Shown here one piece after another: positions 1-11,219 of a stretch of 43,644 nucleotides of DNA; within the stretch, counting starts at the first letter, position 1, and each line of letters starts with the position of its first letter. This DNA is from Lactifluus volemus (lineage: Eukaryota; Basidiomycota; Agaricomycetes; Russulales; Russulaceae), in NCBI GenBank assembly GCA_022376515.1, contig WTXI01000298.1, positions 1-43,644 of the forward strand, given 5' to 3'. The notes beneath the pieces are model-generated. The model was given only the letters and a program-made list of their open reading frames with translations. It ran no database searches and was not told the origin of the DNA. The position numbers were made by a program, and so were the translations under genes.

Positions 1-2860
1 TGCAAACACCGTGCTCTTCCATCACGGCCACCCACCAAATCATTTCCCGAAACGTATGCAGATAATGGCATCACCATCATGTGGGCTAATTCTTGCGAGC
101 ACACTCATGTCCTACATTTGAAACCATAAATCATTCACATTCCTTAGCTGTGATACGATAATGGCTATCAGGGTTACATACACCCCTTATGACTCTTGTC
201 GGTGGTCTCGGTTCAGTCATGAAAAGTACACAGGGCCGCAGAAAACAGAGTGGCAACGAATGGGTATAAACCAACTTACTCTCGCCTCCTAAGCACCAAC
301 GGCACCCGAGAAGGTCTGCAATCCATTCCGTAAGCTGGCCAAAGGCGGCGTGGACACAACTTACTCCAAAGTCAAAACTTCCGTGAAGGCCGTTATACGA
401 GCATAGCGCTCCTCAAATGTCTCACCGGCAAACTCGGGCTCCTCTTTGATTTCGATTGTATATCTCGACACAAGCATAGTAATCACCGCTATGCCTTCAA
501 TTTCAGCGAATCTAGAAAAATACGTCAGGGCTTTTTTGTTTTCAGTTATATCACGACACAACTCGCACCGTCTCCCTAGACAAGCTCGGGCACCTACAAA
601 GAATTCTTAAGCAATGATCACCTTGCTAGGTATGCCATACCTTGATTAAACGGAAGGAAGGCATCCTTGGGCCAGTCCCCGAGAAACCTCTCTGGCTTGA
701 ACATATGGGGGTCCTTCCAGTATCGCGCTGTGAGACTTCATAAGAACCAGCCCATGAGACGTAATGCGCCTAACATACGATTATAGTGAATACCAGGCAC
801 GTGCAGAGTCACCGTTGTCCCTGCTGGGACAGCAATACTTGTCTTTGTGCCATCACGATTGCTCGCCATCAACGTTGTATCCTCTGTCGCCATCTTGGGG
901 ATATTGGTCACCTAGGGCCATAGGGTATGACTGACTTTGGTCCATTCTACATTGCTTTAAACATACCGGGGGGCTATGCATGCGTAGTTAGCCCCTCGAC
1001 GTGGTCACTCGATTCGAATGAGCACTCACAACAGCCTCAAAGTCTCGTATAAAACGCTGGACATCGATGAAACCCGTCATTCTGATCAAAATTTTGATGG
1101 ACCTACGCCAAAGAGTGCGTGAACCGACTCATATCTTCGTATGTCTACAGGTGCTTAGTTCGTTGTCTAGAGTGAGATTCAGCTCGACTTACAGGCATTC
1201 TGTTCAGGCTAGACAACACGCCTTTGATATGTTGATACAGGCGCTCTTGCTCATCCGGATAGAGAGCTAGAAGGGCGAATGTGAAGCACAATGCATGGGC
1301 TGTTGTCTGTGGTACAACGTCTTAGGGCACACCCCACGTAAGGGATGAACCTACCTCATGTCCAGCAATAATAAAGATAAACATGTTTCCTGATACATCG
1401 AATAAGGGCACGGGACACGGAGCGACAGTGAGGATTTACCCATAAGCTCTTGATCACTTATCGCCGGACCGCTCTCCGGCTCTTCCTGTGATGCATCCAG
1501 AAGGCCGCTAAACAGATCATAGCGTTCCTCCTTCGTGTTACCAATCCTGCGATCATTCACCATTTCAAGCATGTATTGCTGCTCGATGCATCAGTAACGA
1601 AGGATGTGAATGCAAGGTTGAGATGTTGAACAACATACCCTCAGCTCGGTAAAGGCCAGGTGAACCTTCCTTGTGTGTGCGGTTGCGCCCTGAGCCCAGT
1701 CGGGGAGGAGAATCTTCATGATTAGATTGCTGGATAAGATGTGAATCGCATCCTTGAAGGTCATCTGGTGGCCAGGAGGAATAGCAAGGTCACTGGTCCA
1801 TGACACCTGACGGCCGAACCCTAGAATGCGCCAACATCAGATTGGATGATGAAAATTAGAGTGGGATATCATGAAAGCATGCCTGCGATGCCGATGATAA
1901 AGAGCGTAGTCTGTGGAGATGTTAAGCACAGGTATGAATAATATATGAGATCTCAGCAGCCTACTGGTAGAGTAATGTCCAGAAAGTGATCTACGATGAC
2001 TTCGGGCTTGTCACCCCACACGTTGCTAAACAGGTCTAACATAACATTGACGGTCTCATCCCATACTAATTTGTTGTTTTTCTGGTAATTGTGTCAAGAA
2101 TGAGGCAACGGACTAACAATAATGCATACCTCTGAGAAGGGTGGCGCGGCAATTTTTCGATACCTCTTCCATTCATGTCCTTCCGAGGCCACGATGTTCG
2201 GTCCAAAAACGGCCAACACTCCATATAACTGGAGGTTCTTCGGAAATCTGGCACGAGACGTGGTGACTTCCTATGGTCCATAGTCAGGGACATGTAATTC
2301 GATGCAGCACAACCCTAACCGACTTTGATCATATCCGCATCTGCGAGGAAGATGGTGCACTCCGGCCGAGGAAATGCTGTAATCTTTCAGCAGATTGCCT
2401 TGAATATATATATCCGCAGATCGGGGATCGCAAATGGCTTACTAGAGTAATAAAATCCTGTCCAGCAGAAGCAAAATCTGAGCGGGAATGAGGCCTAGAT
2501 ATTATTGTTCATCGTGTATGATGTGAGCCTACCTTGGTATTTCCTCCTGTGCATCCACGATTTTCCCACGTTCAGGTAAGGGATTGGTGGTAGGCTGCGC
2601 AGCATCAAATGTCCCGGAATGGATGACACACTGAAAATGTAACGAAGACCGGGGATATTGCTGCGGGTATCATAGCCACACAGTCATTCCCTGGATTCAT
2701 AGTCTTGAATATAAGAGAGTTACCTACCTAACATTGCGAGCAATCCTTCGGAGTTCTAAGAGTCGTTGTATAAATATTAGGCCCAGGAGAGAAATGACGA
2801 CGGATAGGATTGTGGGCATCGCGAAATGTGAAAGTGGGCAGGACGGAAGGGCGAGCGAAA
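1..2860. repeat. Segmental repeat unit, copy 1 (P450 plus 3' flank)
   Basis: This unit aligns along its length with 7340-10240 and 12058-14838, including introns and the about 360 bp beyond the P450 stop codon. Homology ends about 40 bp upstream of each P450 start, at a shared gtgaaagtgggcagga segment. The unit is cut by the window start. Conservation of introns as well as exons indicates duplication of DNA, not retroposition. Confidence 0.88.
361..2819 (-). CDS. Cytochrome P450 monooxygenase, copy 1 of 3 (about 18 exons)
   Basis: A microsomal P450, a heme-thiolate monooxygenase anchored in the ER and served by P450 reductase; the substrate cannot be told. Read from 2819, an N-terminal anchor (MPTILSVVISLLGLIFIQ) is followed by spliced exons giving FGPNIVASEGHEWKRYRK (C-helix), I-helix AGHETTAH (codons from 1366 down to 1355, continuing after an intron), K-helix ETLR (1046-1035), NPRYWKDP and PERF, and the heme loop FNQGARACLGRR with ligand Cys at 582-580. 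The stop is at 361-363. Spliced length is about 520-530 residues, normal for the family. The start was chosen because the hydrophobic anchor follows directly; an in-frame ATG at 2909 is possible but adds atypical sequence. Introns are 45-65 nt, GT-AG except one GC-AG, and one exon is only 7 nt. No break was seen. CYP family not assigned. Confidence 0.88.
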
Positions 2861-3545
2861 CGAACGATCCCACCGTGACTGTTGAGATGGGCCAGTAGCG
2901 CGGGAACATTCCCGGGCAGCGCGGACAGTTTCAGGGACCATACTGTATTGTCTCGTGAACCTCGAACTGAACGCTAGGCCGCTACTGATCTAGCGTTATC
3001 TTATCTAAGTTTTATCGCTGCGCTTCATCACCTACTTCGTAACCAGGTCATGCAGTACAAATAATTCTTACCTGACGGTCAGCCAGGTAAAAATGCCGAG
3101 AAGAAGGTGAACAAGTCTTCTCAGGGAAGCCGAGACCGCTTGCAAGAACGTTAACCATGGCCGCCGTTGATCCATGGGAACGACAGCTTCCGAGCTCTAA
3201 TAAGGACGTCATGACCAACTCGGTGCCTATGGTCCTATACGTAGGCCCAGTCATCGCAGGCCGCACATACAGAGCACAAGCGATCAAAATATTTAGAGCT
3301 CTCAGATCCTCATATTTCAGCCGAGAGGCAGATTAGCCCTACTAGGCGACGTGCACTTTCATACTATCCCAGTGCGTGGGTTTGAAAATGGGTTGATTTC
3401 GAAAAACTCTGCAGGCACGTACTCCCGAATCCAGAGGGAGCAAGTCAGAGATTTCGAAGAAGCACTGGCATGACAACCGATCAACGGATGCAGTATATAG
3501 TACAACCGTACCGGGCGGCCCGAGAGAATGAAACAGAAGCCGACC
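2860..3545. other. 5' flank of P450 copy 1, no supported gene
   Basis: This stretch lies upstream of the first P450 and should hold its promoter. No clear TATA box or convincing coding exon was found. The segment around 3332 (ccctactaggc) resembles 10325 upstream of copy 2, so some ancestral flank survives. A 79-codon minus-strand open frame at 3048-3287 has no recognisable features. Confidence 0.4.
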
Positions 3546-3559
3546 GATGTGACCTTTTC
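3546..3559. repeat. Target-site duplication, left copy (14 bp)
   Basis: The sequence gatgtgaccttttc is repeated exactly at 6190-6203, directly after a run of 27 A. An exact 14-bp direct repeat flanking a segment with an A-tail is the standard signature of target-primed reverse transcription. Confidence 0.85.
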
Positions 3560-4506
3560 GAGGGGGGACCTTGAAGCTAAACCACCACCATGGTTTGGCA
3601 ATCCCTCGCTTCGGCGAGGGCGAGGTTGAGGAAGAGCACAACTCACTCTCGGAGACCAAACCCGCCCCCCCCAGGAGATGACCCCTCCAGAAACAAATAA
3701 ACCTAAAACACTCTCAGACCCAAGAGACCCACACGGGAGACCCCCCCCAGACCACCTAACAGGTCCTACATAACCCCGTAACCTAAACAATGACCCCCCT
3801 GTAGTAACCACCTAGAATAAAACTATAAACACTGAACGCTGAGCCCCCACACCAACCCCCCCCTAGAGAACCAACCGCTAACCCCCCACCCAACATAAAC
3901 CCGAAAACCAACCCCCTGAAAACGTAAGGTACACTATCCAAAATGGTAGCCACCCGTCCCCGACAGCACACGCCGAACGCTACAACAGCCCTCAACCAAC
4001 CCACCCCAAATCCTTAACCAACATGGAAGACACCTCCCCCCCTCACAAACCAATCCCAAAAACAGAAGAGAGCCCTCTCTGAATCCCTCTCAGAACAAAC
4101 CCCGAAGAGAACAAATGACCAAACCCCCCCCAAAAAACCACTGCAACCCTACACAATCCACATGACACGCTCCCTCAGGGAACCCGGAAGCAACTCCCCA
4201 CCCCAAGGCAGAAAACGCCGACCTCGAGGTGTGGGGCACCCACTGACAAAACAACGACCACCGCTCCCCGGCCCACACCATGCTCCCTGTCCCACAGACA
4301 AACTCCCACCTGTCTTGCAAGCTTTTGGGCTCAAAAGGCTCTAAGAGAGCTATCTCCTCTATCCTCATCTGCCTTCTCACTGGGGCACGCCTTTATTGGC
4401 CCATACACTGCTAGATTCCGTCCCGATACCCGCCATGCTGTCCCGCAACGGCCACAACGTTGAGTCTGAGATTTCCATTCCAACTTGTTCTACCACATAC
4501 ATATAG

Positions 4507-5149
4507 GTGCACAGTCGATCGACAGTCATTTCACTCGTCTTAATATGGCACCTGAAGAACCGTCAACACTTTCGTTTGGACGTGCTGATCACGTTCCATC
4601 CCCCGTCGACCTTCCGCCCAAAGGCGTGCCAACCACGCTACTTACTCCTTCATCTCTTTTCTGACACCTTGACTCGAGGACAATCTGGAGCTGATAGAGC
4701 CGGTGAATCAGGACCATATTCGACTCGCCACCACGTCACCACCCAGATGCACCGGCAGATAGCCACTGGAACATTCGACGCCCCTTTCTTGGGGTCAGAT
4801 ACGGGCAGCAAAAATGGCGATGCCAATATACGCTCCGATCAGTACTGCTATAAGTCTTGGCAACTACGTTCGCGCTACGAGGACATCCCTAGAAGTTTTC
4901 AAAGCAGGTCACCTGCCTGACCCTAACACATTCAGCATGGGCTCATCTGACTCGGAAGTGAGTGCTCAGTCACAGGACGAAAAAGTTGCTAAGCCCAAGG
5001 ATGATCTCCAAGCGTACCCGTCAGAGTCTCACCTATTGCGAACTAGCGACAATCACATCCACCGTCCGCTCTCACGTTCAGTAATTGCATATCACATGAT
5101 ACTGCGTCTCTTCTGCCACCCAGCCACCCCTGCGGAGTCCGCTTTCTAA
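4507..5149 (+). pseudogene. Degenerate reading frames inside the 3560-6189 element
   Basis: Two overlapping plus-strand frames (4507-4920 and 4814-5149) cover most of the best-composed part of the element, and a third begins at an ATG near 4544 (MAPEEPSTLSFGRADH). They may be one ancestral protein broken by frameshifts. The inferred product is rich in Ser, Pro and Asp, with segments such as MGSSDSEVSAQSQDEK. No domain was recognised. The position would suit an ORF1/Gag-like protein of a LINE, but this is inference from location only. Confidence 0.25.
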
Positions 5150-6162
5150 ACAGGTGAGCACATCATCACTGCGCACCCCTCCACCCCGAAATGCGCCACG
5201 ACATCTTCCCTCCAAGTCGACACCGACACTTCATTGCCCACCCTCTCTGATCGCGGAATCGACCCCTTACCTGACGCCTTGAAAGGGCCTGTCTATCCCT
5301 CACCACCACCACTTGAATACCTGTGACCACCGAAATCGAATGGAACCAGAGATGGTACCTGAGTTCTATGCAAACGTGAGGAAGACACGGAGAACGACGT
5401 GTCGAGGATGGACCGGCATGATAGAATGCTTCACTCATCTAGATACCCTGGAGATCCCCGTATCGCACAGTTCCCCATACTTTAATCACATACTAGCATC
5501 TCATTAGGCACCAAGTTGCGATGGGGGAGTGAAAACCACGAGGGAATTGCCTCGTGAGTGATGGACCCAATGAATGCGATGGTTGTACACTTAGCCCATA
5601 GAGGATGTCTGGGGACAGGCATTTATCCCAAACCAATCTGGCCATCCCAGCAATAAGCGTGATTTCAACCCCCGGAGCAATGACAAGTCTGCAATGATGA
5701 AAACCGCTAGAGATGGGCCCTATGTGCGAGAGAGTGAATCAAGATAAATATCATACCAGCCCCAAAATTGAAAAACGCTGAAAGGAAAAATCAATAAAAG
5801 ACCGACCACACCCGCTCCAATGTCGAAAAACGCGGAATTTTTTCAAAAGACTTGCCGATGATAAGATAGCGGCGACAAAAATCTTATAAGTGAAATCAGT
5901 GACATAGGGCTAAAACAACCTGGGAAAATGCCCTTAAAAGAAATACCAGGATTTTCATTACTCGAGAAGAGGTTTTTTAGTGGGTAGTAAACGCAGGAAT
6001 ACCGCCTCCCTGAGCCCCACACTACCCCGTAACAGGGGTGTGCGTAAACGCATTTTTTGCCCTCCCTCCGAGCCCGGACCACTATGGCCCGCTTCAGCGC
6101 ATTAGGTTAGAGCTGTTAGGTAACATAGTTACTATCTTTGTCTACCTAATACATCGCTTGTC

Positions 6163-6189
6163 AAAAAAAAAAAAAAAAAAAAAAAAAAA
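6163..6189 (+). other. A27 homopolymer, retroposition tail
   Basis: Twenty-seven consecutive A residues directly precede the right copy of the 14-bp target duplication. This fits the reverse-transcribed poly(A) tail of the 3560-6189 insertion. Confidence 0.85.
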
Positions 6190-6203
6190 GATGTGACCTT
6201 TTC
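6190..6203. repeat. Target-site duplication, right copy (14 bp)
   Basis: Exact copy of 3546-3559 (gatgtgaccttttc), immediately after the A27 tail. Confidence 0.85.
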
Positions 6204-6990
6204 AACTGTAAAACTTTATCCTTATAAAGTGCAATATGCCTACACATACGACTGAACATACTAAGTCTGGGGCTGGCATATAACGTGTGAGGTTATGTAA
6301 CATGGAGGTGAAGGGCAAGGGGTGGGACGGGTGAAGCGTGGGGATGGAGTTGGGTGGGCGGCGCTTGCACAAGTCTTCAGAGGGGTTCGCATCTTCTCGG
6401 TCTCGGGTTTCTTCAATAAACTTGGCGATTCCTTCTCCGCCGGCAGTGGTAGCGAAGAGGATGTCGGTCGAGAGTGCTGGGGATGCCGCGGGCCTCTCGA
6501 AACCGAGGGCATTGTGTGATGCCGTGGCTTGCTGTCTGCAGCATGGTGAGGCCATATTCGCCTGGGGCTCGTGGTCTGTGCCACGCCGCGTCTTCACCTG
6601 TGAAAGCATGTTGAGTAAGGAGACGAATGGCGCACGAACTCCAGCATGAAGTCCGGGGGTTTTCCTGAAGTTGGGTGTAACGCCTGGAAGACTGGGCCAC
6701 TATAACGTACATATGCCTACCTCAATTTAGGAAGGAAATAAAGTTATCTTCGTTCTCGCCGCGCAAGTGGAGTGAGTACAGCGTGAGTGTCCCTCCGGAA
6801 CGGCGCCTTGTCGTCGAACACTCACATCAGTTAGACTTTCAAAGTTTGCTACTCGGGTCTTGCTTACGCTCACAACGATCACTCGTGCTTTCTGTTCTAG
6901 ACGACAGAGAAGGGTAGGATAAATCGTTGAATATTTATTTATTTATTTAATAGCAAAGGACTCGGAGTCCGAGGAGGGGTCAGATCGATC
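6204..6990 (-). pseudogene. Unidentified minus-strand gene remnant, partly repeated at 11,260-11,640
   Basis: Minus-strand frames at 6202-6609 and 6413-6712 contain protein-like stretches such as VSLLNMLSQ and ILFATTAGGEGIAKFIEE, suggesting exons of one gene with a possible intron between them. I do not recognise the family. The upstream part (about 6600-6960) is repeated at 11,260-11,640 with small changes, and there it is preceded by other sequence, so the piece has moved with the local duplications. The frames are interrupted and no full gene model was found. Confidence 0.35.
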
Positions 6991-7440
6991 AGCCTGAAAT
7001 CGTGTCACCGTGACAAAGCTCTGCATCTGGCGACAGTATGGTCTAGCGCACAAGGCCGCTTGACATGGTTCCTGGGGTTAGGCCAGTGCATGCCCAGGCT
7101 TTCTTGCTTATTGGATTCAATAAAATCATACCAGAAATGACGGAAGGCATAAGTTCGGAGACCTTTCAAGTTATACTAGGGGTGGCACCTACAGATATAC
7201 CGTACTGTAACATCTTCAGTTATCTCCCAACCGCATCGGTATCAATTTGAAATCTCAATGACTTGCCTGTGTTGTAATGCGATCACCTCATGGAAGTGTT
7301 GTGCAAACGCATTTTCGCTCGACAAGTTCGAGTGCTGTACACCGTGCTCTGCCATCACGGCCGCCGCCCGCCAAATCATTTCCCGAAACGCATGCAGATA
7401 ATGGCGTCACCATCATGTGGGCTAATTGGAACATCAACCC
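6985..7440. repeat. Flank segment present in inverted orientation at 11,645-12,055
   Basis: Segments such as aggccagtgcatgcccaggc and tttcccgaaacgcatgcag recur as diverged reverse complements in 11,645-12,055. The part from about 7340 also matches the start of the window (1-110) in direct orientation. The orientation here matches copy 1, so the 11.6-12.1 kb copy is probably the inverted one. Confidence 0.72.
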
Positions 7441-10240
7441 ATCAGGGTTGCGAGCACACTCATATCCTACATTTGAAAGCATAAATCATTCACTGTTCCT
7501 TAGCTGTCATACGACGACGGCTGTCAGGGTTACAATATGATACACCTCTCGTGACTCTTGTCGGAGGTCTCGGTTCGTTCATGAAAAGTACACAGGGTCG
7601 CAGAAAACGGAGTGGAAACTAAGGGGCATGAACTAACTTACTCTCGCCTCCTAAGCACCAACGGCACACGAGAAGGTCTGCAATCCATTCAGTAAGCTGG
7701 CCCAAGGCAGCGTGGGCACAACTTACGCTAAAGTCAAACCTTCCTTGAAGGCCGTTATACGAGCATAGCGTTCCTCAAATGTCTCACCGGCAAACTCGGG
7801 CTCCTCTTTGATTTCGATCTTATATCTCGACACAAGTATAGTAATCACCGCTATGCCTTCAATTTCAGCGAATCTAGAAGAACACGTCAGGGCTTTTTTG
7901 TTTTCAGTTATATCACGACACAACTCGCACCGTCTCCCTAGACAGGCTCGGGCACCTACAAAGAGTTCTTAAGCAATGGTAACCTTGGTAGGTATGCCAT
8001 ACCTTGATTAAACGGAAGGAAGGCATCCTTGGGCCAGTCCCTGAGAAATCTTTCTGGCTTGAACCGGTGGGGATCCTTCCAGTATCGTGCTGTGAGACTT
8101 CATAAGGACCAGCCCACTACATGCAATGCGCCTAACATACGATTATAGTGAATACCAGGCAAGTGCAGAGCCACCGTTGTCCCTGCCGGGACGGGAATAC
8201 TTGTCTTTGTGCCATCACGATTGCTCGCCATCAACGTTGTATCCTCTGTCGCCATCTTGGGGATATCGGTAGCCTTATGACCATTGAGTATGACTGACTT
8301 TGATCCACTCTACATTTCTTTAAACATACCGGGGGGCTATGCATGCGTAGTTAGCCCCTCGACGTGGTCACTCGATTCGAATGGGCACTCACAATAGCCT
8401 CAGAGTCTCGTATAAAACGCTGCACATCGATGAAACCGTCATTCTGATTAAAATTCTGATGTACCTACGCCAAAGAGTGCGTGAACCGACTCATATCTTC
8501 GTATGTCTACAGGTGCTTAGTTCGTTGTCTAGAGTGCGATTCAGCTTGACTTACAGGCATTCTGTTCAGGCTAGACAACACGCCTTTGATATGTTGATAC
8601 AAGCGCTCTTGCTCATCCGGATAGAGAGCTAGAAGGGCGAATGCGAAGCACAATGCATGGGCTGATGTCTGTGGTACAACGTCTTAGGGCACACCCCACG
8701 TAGAGGATGAACCTACCTCATGTCCAGCAATAATAAAGATAAACATGTTTCCTGATACACTGAGTAAGGGCACCTCCAAAATGGGATACGAAGCGACAGT
8801 GAGGATTTACCCATAAGCTCTTGGTCACTTATCACCGGACCGCTCTCCAGCTCCTCCTGTGATGCATCCAGAAGGCCACTAAACAGATCATAGCGTTCCT
8901 CCTTCGTGTCACCATTCCTGCGATCATTAGCCATTTCCAGCATGTATTGCTGCTCGATGCATCAGTGGATCAGTAACGAAGGATGGGACGGACGTAAGGC
9001 TGAGATGTTGAAACAGCATACCTTCAACTCGGTAAAGGCCAGGTGAACCTTCCTTGTATGTGCGGTTGCGCCCTGAGCCCAGTCGGGGAGAAGGATCTTC
9101 ATGATTAGATTGCTGGATAAGATGTGAATCGCATCCTTGAAGGTCATCTGGTGGCCAGGAGGAATAACAAGGTCACTGGTCCATGACACCTGACGGCCGA
9201 ACCCTAGAATGCGCCAACATCAGATTGAATGAGTGGGATATGATGAAAGCATGCCTGCGATGCCGATGACAAAGAGCGCAGTCTGTGGAGATGTTGAGAT
9301 GTTAAGCACAGGTATGAATGATATATGAGATCTCAGCAGCCTACTGGTAGAGTAATGTCCAGAAAGTGATCTACGATGACTTCGGACTTATCACCCCACA
9401 CGTTGTTGAACAGGTCTAACATAATATTGACGGTCTCATCCCATACTAACTTGTTGTTTTTCTGATAATTGTGTCAAGAATGAGGCAACGGACTAACAAT
9501 AATGCATACCTCTGAGAAGGGTGGCGCAACAATTTTTCGATACCTCTTCCATTTATCTCCTTCTGAAACCACGATGTTCGGTCCAAAAACGGCTACCACT
9601 CCATATAACTGGAGGTTCTTCGGAAATCTGGCACGAGACGTGGTGACTTCCTATAGTCCATAGTCAGGGACATGAATTCGACGCGGCACGACCCTAGCCG
9701 ACTTTGATCATATCCGCATCTGCGAGGAAGATGGTGCACTCCGGCCGAGGAAATGCGGTAATCTATCAGCCGATTGCTTGAATGTACATCTCCGGAGATC
9801 GGAGGTCGTAGTGGCTTACTAGAGTAATAAAATCCTGTCCAGAAGAAGCAAAATCTGGGCGGGAATAAGGCCTGGATAGTGCTGCTTATCATGGATGATT
9901 TGAGCCTACCTTGGTATTTCCTCCTGAACGTCCACACTTCCCCCGGGTTCAGGTAAGGGATTGGTGGTAGGCTGCGCTGTATCAATCGCCCTGGAATGGA
10001 TGTCATACTGAAAAGGAAGCGAGGACCGGAGATATTGCTGCGAGTGTCATAGCCACACAGTCATTCCCCTGGATTCAAATTCTTGAACATAAGATTACCT
10101 ACCCAATATTGCGGGCAATCCTTCGGAGTTCTATGAGTCGTTGTATAAATATTAGGCCCAGGAGAGATAGGACGATGGATAGGATTGTGAACATTGCCAG
10201 ATGTGAAAGTGGGCAGGAGGGAAGGGCAAGCGAGCGGTTG
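7340..10240. repeat. Segmental repeat unit, copy 2 (P450 plus flanks)
   Basis: Direct repeat of 1-2860 and 12,058-14,838. Identity is high across exons and introns, with scattered substitutions and a few short indels, for example a longer intron at 8767-8810 that is shared with copy 3 but not with copy 1. Confidence 0.88.
7723..10194 (-). CDS. Cytochrome P450 monooxygenase, copy 2 of 3 (about 18 exons)
   Basis: Same gene structure as the copy at 361-2819. The anchor MFTILSIVLSLLGLIFIQ starts at 10,194 and the stop is at 7723-7725. Conserved elements are the C-helix region, the I-helix (AGHETSAH, where the first copy has AGHETTAH), K-helix ETLR, PERF, and the heme loop exon 7931-7955 with ligand Cys at 7944-7942. 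The 7-nt microexon lies at 8330-8336. One acceptor ends in aag rather than tag (before the exon encoding ATDIPK), a usable but weaker site. No frameshift or stop was seen in the inferred splice product, so it is probably functional. The I-helix and C-helix differences (VVSEGDKW for VASEGHEW) may alter substrate handling. Confidence 0.85.
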
Positions 10241-10540
10241 AGCCGATAACTCTTCTCCGAGAAGCCGGGCGGCGTGAGGCAACTTTGAGCCGCAGCGATG
10301 GCATCTCGATCAAGTTCGGATTGTCCCTACTAGGCAACGTACTCTATTCAACAAGTTACAATGATATCATGAGTCGGTAGTGGAATAAGCCTATACATCG
10401 GGGCGATAATGGTAGCATACGAGATCCTAAGGCGACAAATCCTTAACACGAGAGAGAGCAGAGAAGCACAATATACCGTGAGGGAGAGACAGATTTGGGC
10501 AAACAATGACAAATACACATATTATCGCTTACTAGGCACG
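10240..10540. other. 5' flank of P450 copy 2, no supported gene
   Basis: Spacer between P450 copy 2 and the RSC8-like fragment. The part from about 10,410 (gagatcctaaggc, then gagagagcagagaa) is repeated at 15,330-15,480 upstream of copy 3, so this flank was duplicated with the P450/RSC8 block. No exon was recognised. Confidence 0.4.
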
Positions 10541-11200
10541 ACCCGGCAGCAATGTTCCCTCCGCTCAAGCCTGAGGGACCTCCCTCGACTTCAACGATGG
10601 CGCCACCTTGCACCTCGGTCGCGTGAAGACCCTAGCCCGTCGTTCCAGGGCCAGTTCTCCCAGCGACTGTTGCCACGGCGCTCGCGCTGCCCGTGCTGTT
10701 CGCAAGTCTAGCAAGTTCAGCATGCACACCCTCGAGAGGCCGCTTCAGGCCGACACGCTCGCTAACCAGCGCCAACCTCGTCGCCTCCAGCGCCCGCCGT
10801 TCCTCCTCCAGAATGTCCTCCAACTCTTCAAATTGCAAAATTTTCAGCTCCAGCTTCGTCAACGTCAGCTTAATCACCACAGCGAGCATCGAAGGGATCT
10901 GAGTCTCCTCCGCACCTGCGAGTGCCAAAGCTACTTCGGCGGACGAGCTGAGAGCTAGCTTTGCGGCTCTCACCACCTTCGAGTGGGGGACGCCAGGAGT
11001 AGGCTTGGGAGCTGGACCGTCGACAGACATATCGGAGCAGCGGTGTTGGAGTGGGCATCGGCCAGGCTGGTTAACGTCCTTGTCCATACTGTCTTTCGGA
11101 GCGTAGTCCTTCTTTTTGCGGTTCCGTGTGTTCATTTCCCTCTGATACAGGCTTGGACTGTTCTCTATCGTCTGTGAGGTCGTTACAAGCCAGAAAATGT
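10530..11200 (-). pseudogene. RSC8/SWI3-like C-terminal gene fragment, copy A
   Basis: Minus-strand reading at 10,632-11,219 contains KLELKILQFEELEDILEEER followed by RRALEATRLALVSERVGLKR, preceded by an Ala-rich helix (KLALSSSAEVALALAGAEE). This is the C-terminal coiled-coil region of SWI3/RSC8/SMARCC proteins, scaffold subunits of SWI/SNF and RSC remodelling complexes. The SWIRM and SANT domains are absent. The upstream part (NTRNRKKKDYAPKDSMDKDV) is frameshifted relative to copy B at 15,860-16,640. Beyond the in-frame stop the frame continues with GLHATEVQGGAIVEVEGG, similar to copy B. A truncated, probably non-functional fragment. Confidence 0.7.
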
Positions 11201-11219
11201 GACCGATCGCAGACAGCAA

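Larger units (their letters stand above)
3560..6189 (+). mobile_element. Poly(A)-tailed non-LTR retrotransposon-like insertion, about 2.63 kb
   Basis: The segment is bounded by exact 14-bp direct repeats (3546-3559 and 6190-6203) and ends in A27, so it was inserted as a reverse-transcribed, polyadenylated RNA on the plus strand. It starts with a G-rich stretch and a strong hairpin (3603-3620), followed by about 650 bp depleted in T and G on this strand (3660-4330), then a more balanced part with broken reading frames. No reverse transcriptase, endonuclease or RNase H motif was recognised, so it is either an internally deleted or non-autonomous LINE derivative or a retroposed cellular transcript. 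The intact target duplication and long A-tail suggest a fairly young insertion. Confidence 0.75.

Noticed and set aside
361..561. Treating each P450 exon frame (for example 361-561, which reads CELCRDITENKKALT upstream of FAEIEG) as a separate small gene
   Set aside because: The CELCRDITENKKALT part is intron sequence starting gtgcgagt and ending ctag; splicing gives CLGRRFAEIEG, the normal P450 heme-loop continuation.
5843..6162. Possible SINE with pol III promoter next to the A27 tail
   Set aside because: No A-box or B-box was seen, and the target duplication shows that the insertion starts at 3560, far larger than a SINE.
6261..6584. Pro/Ser/Arg-rich minus-strand frame of 107 codons
   Set aside because: Low-complexity shadow of the neighbouring frame that carries the more protein-like ATTAGGEGIAKFIEE segment.
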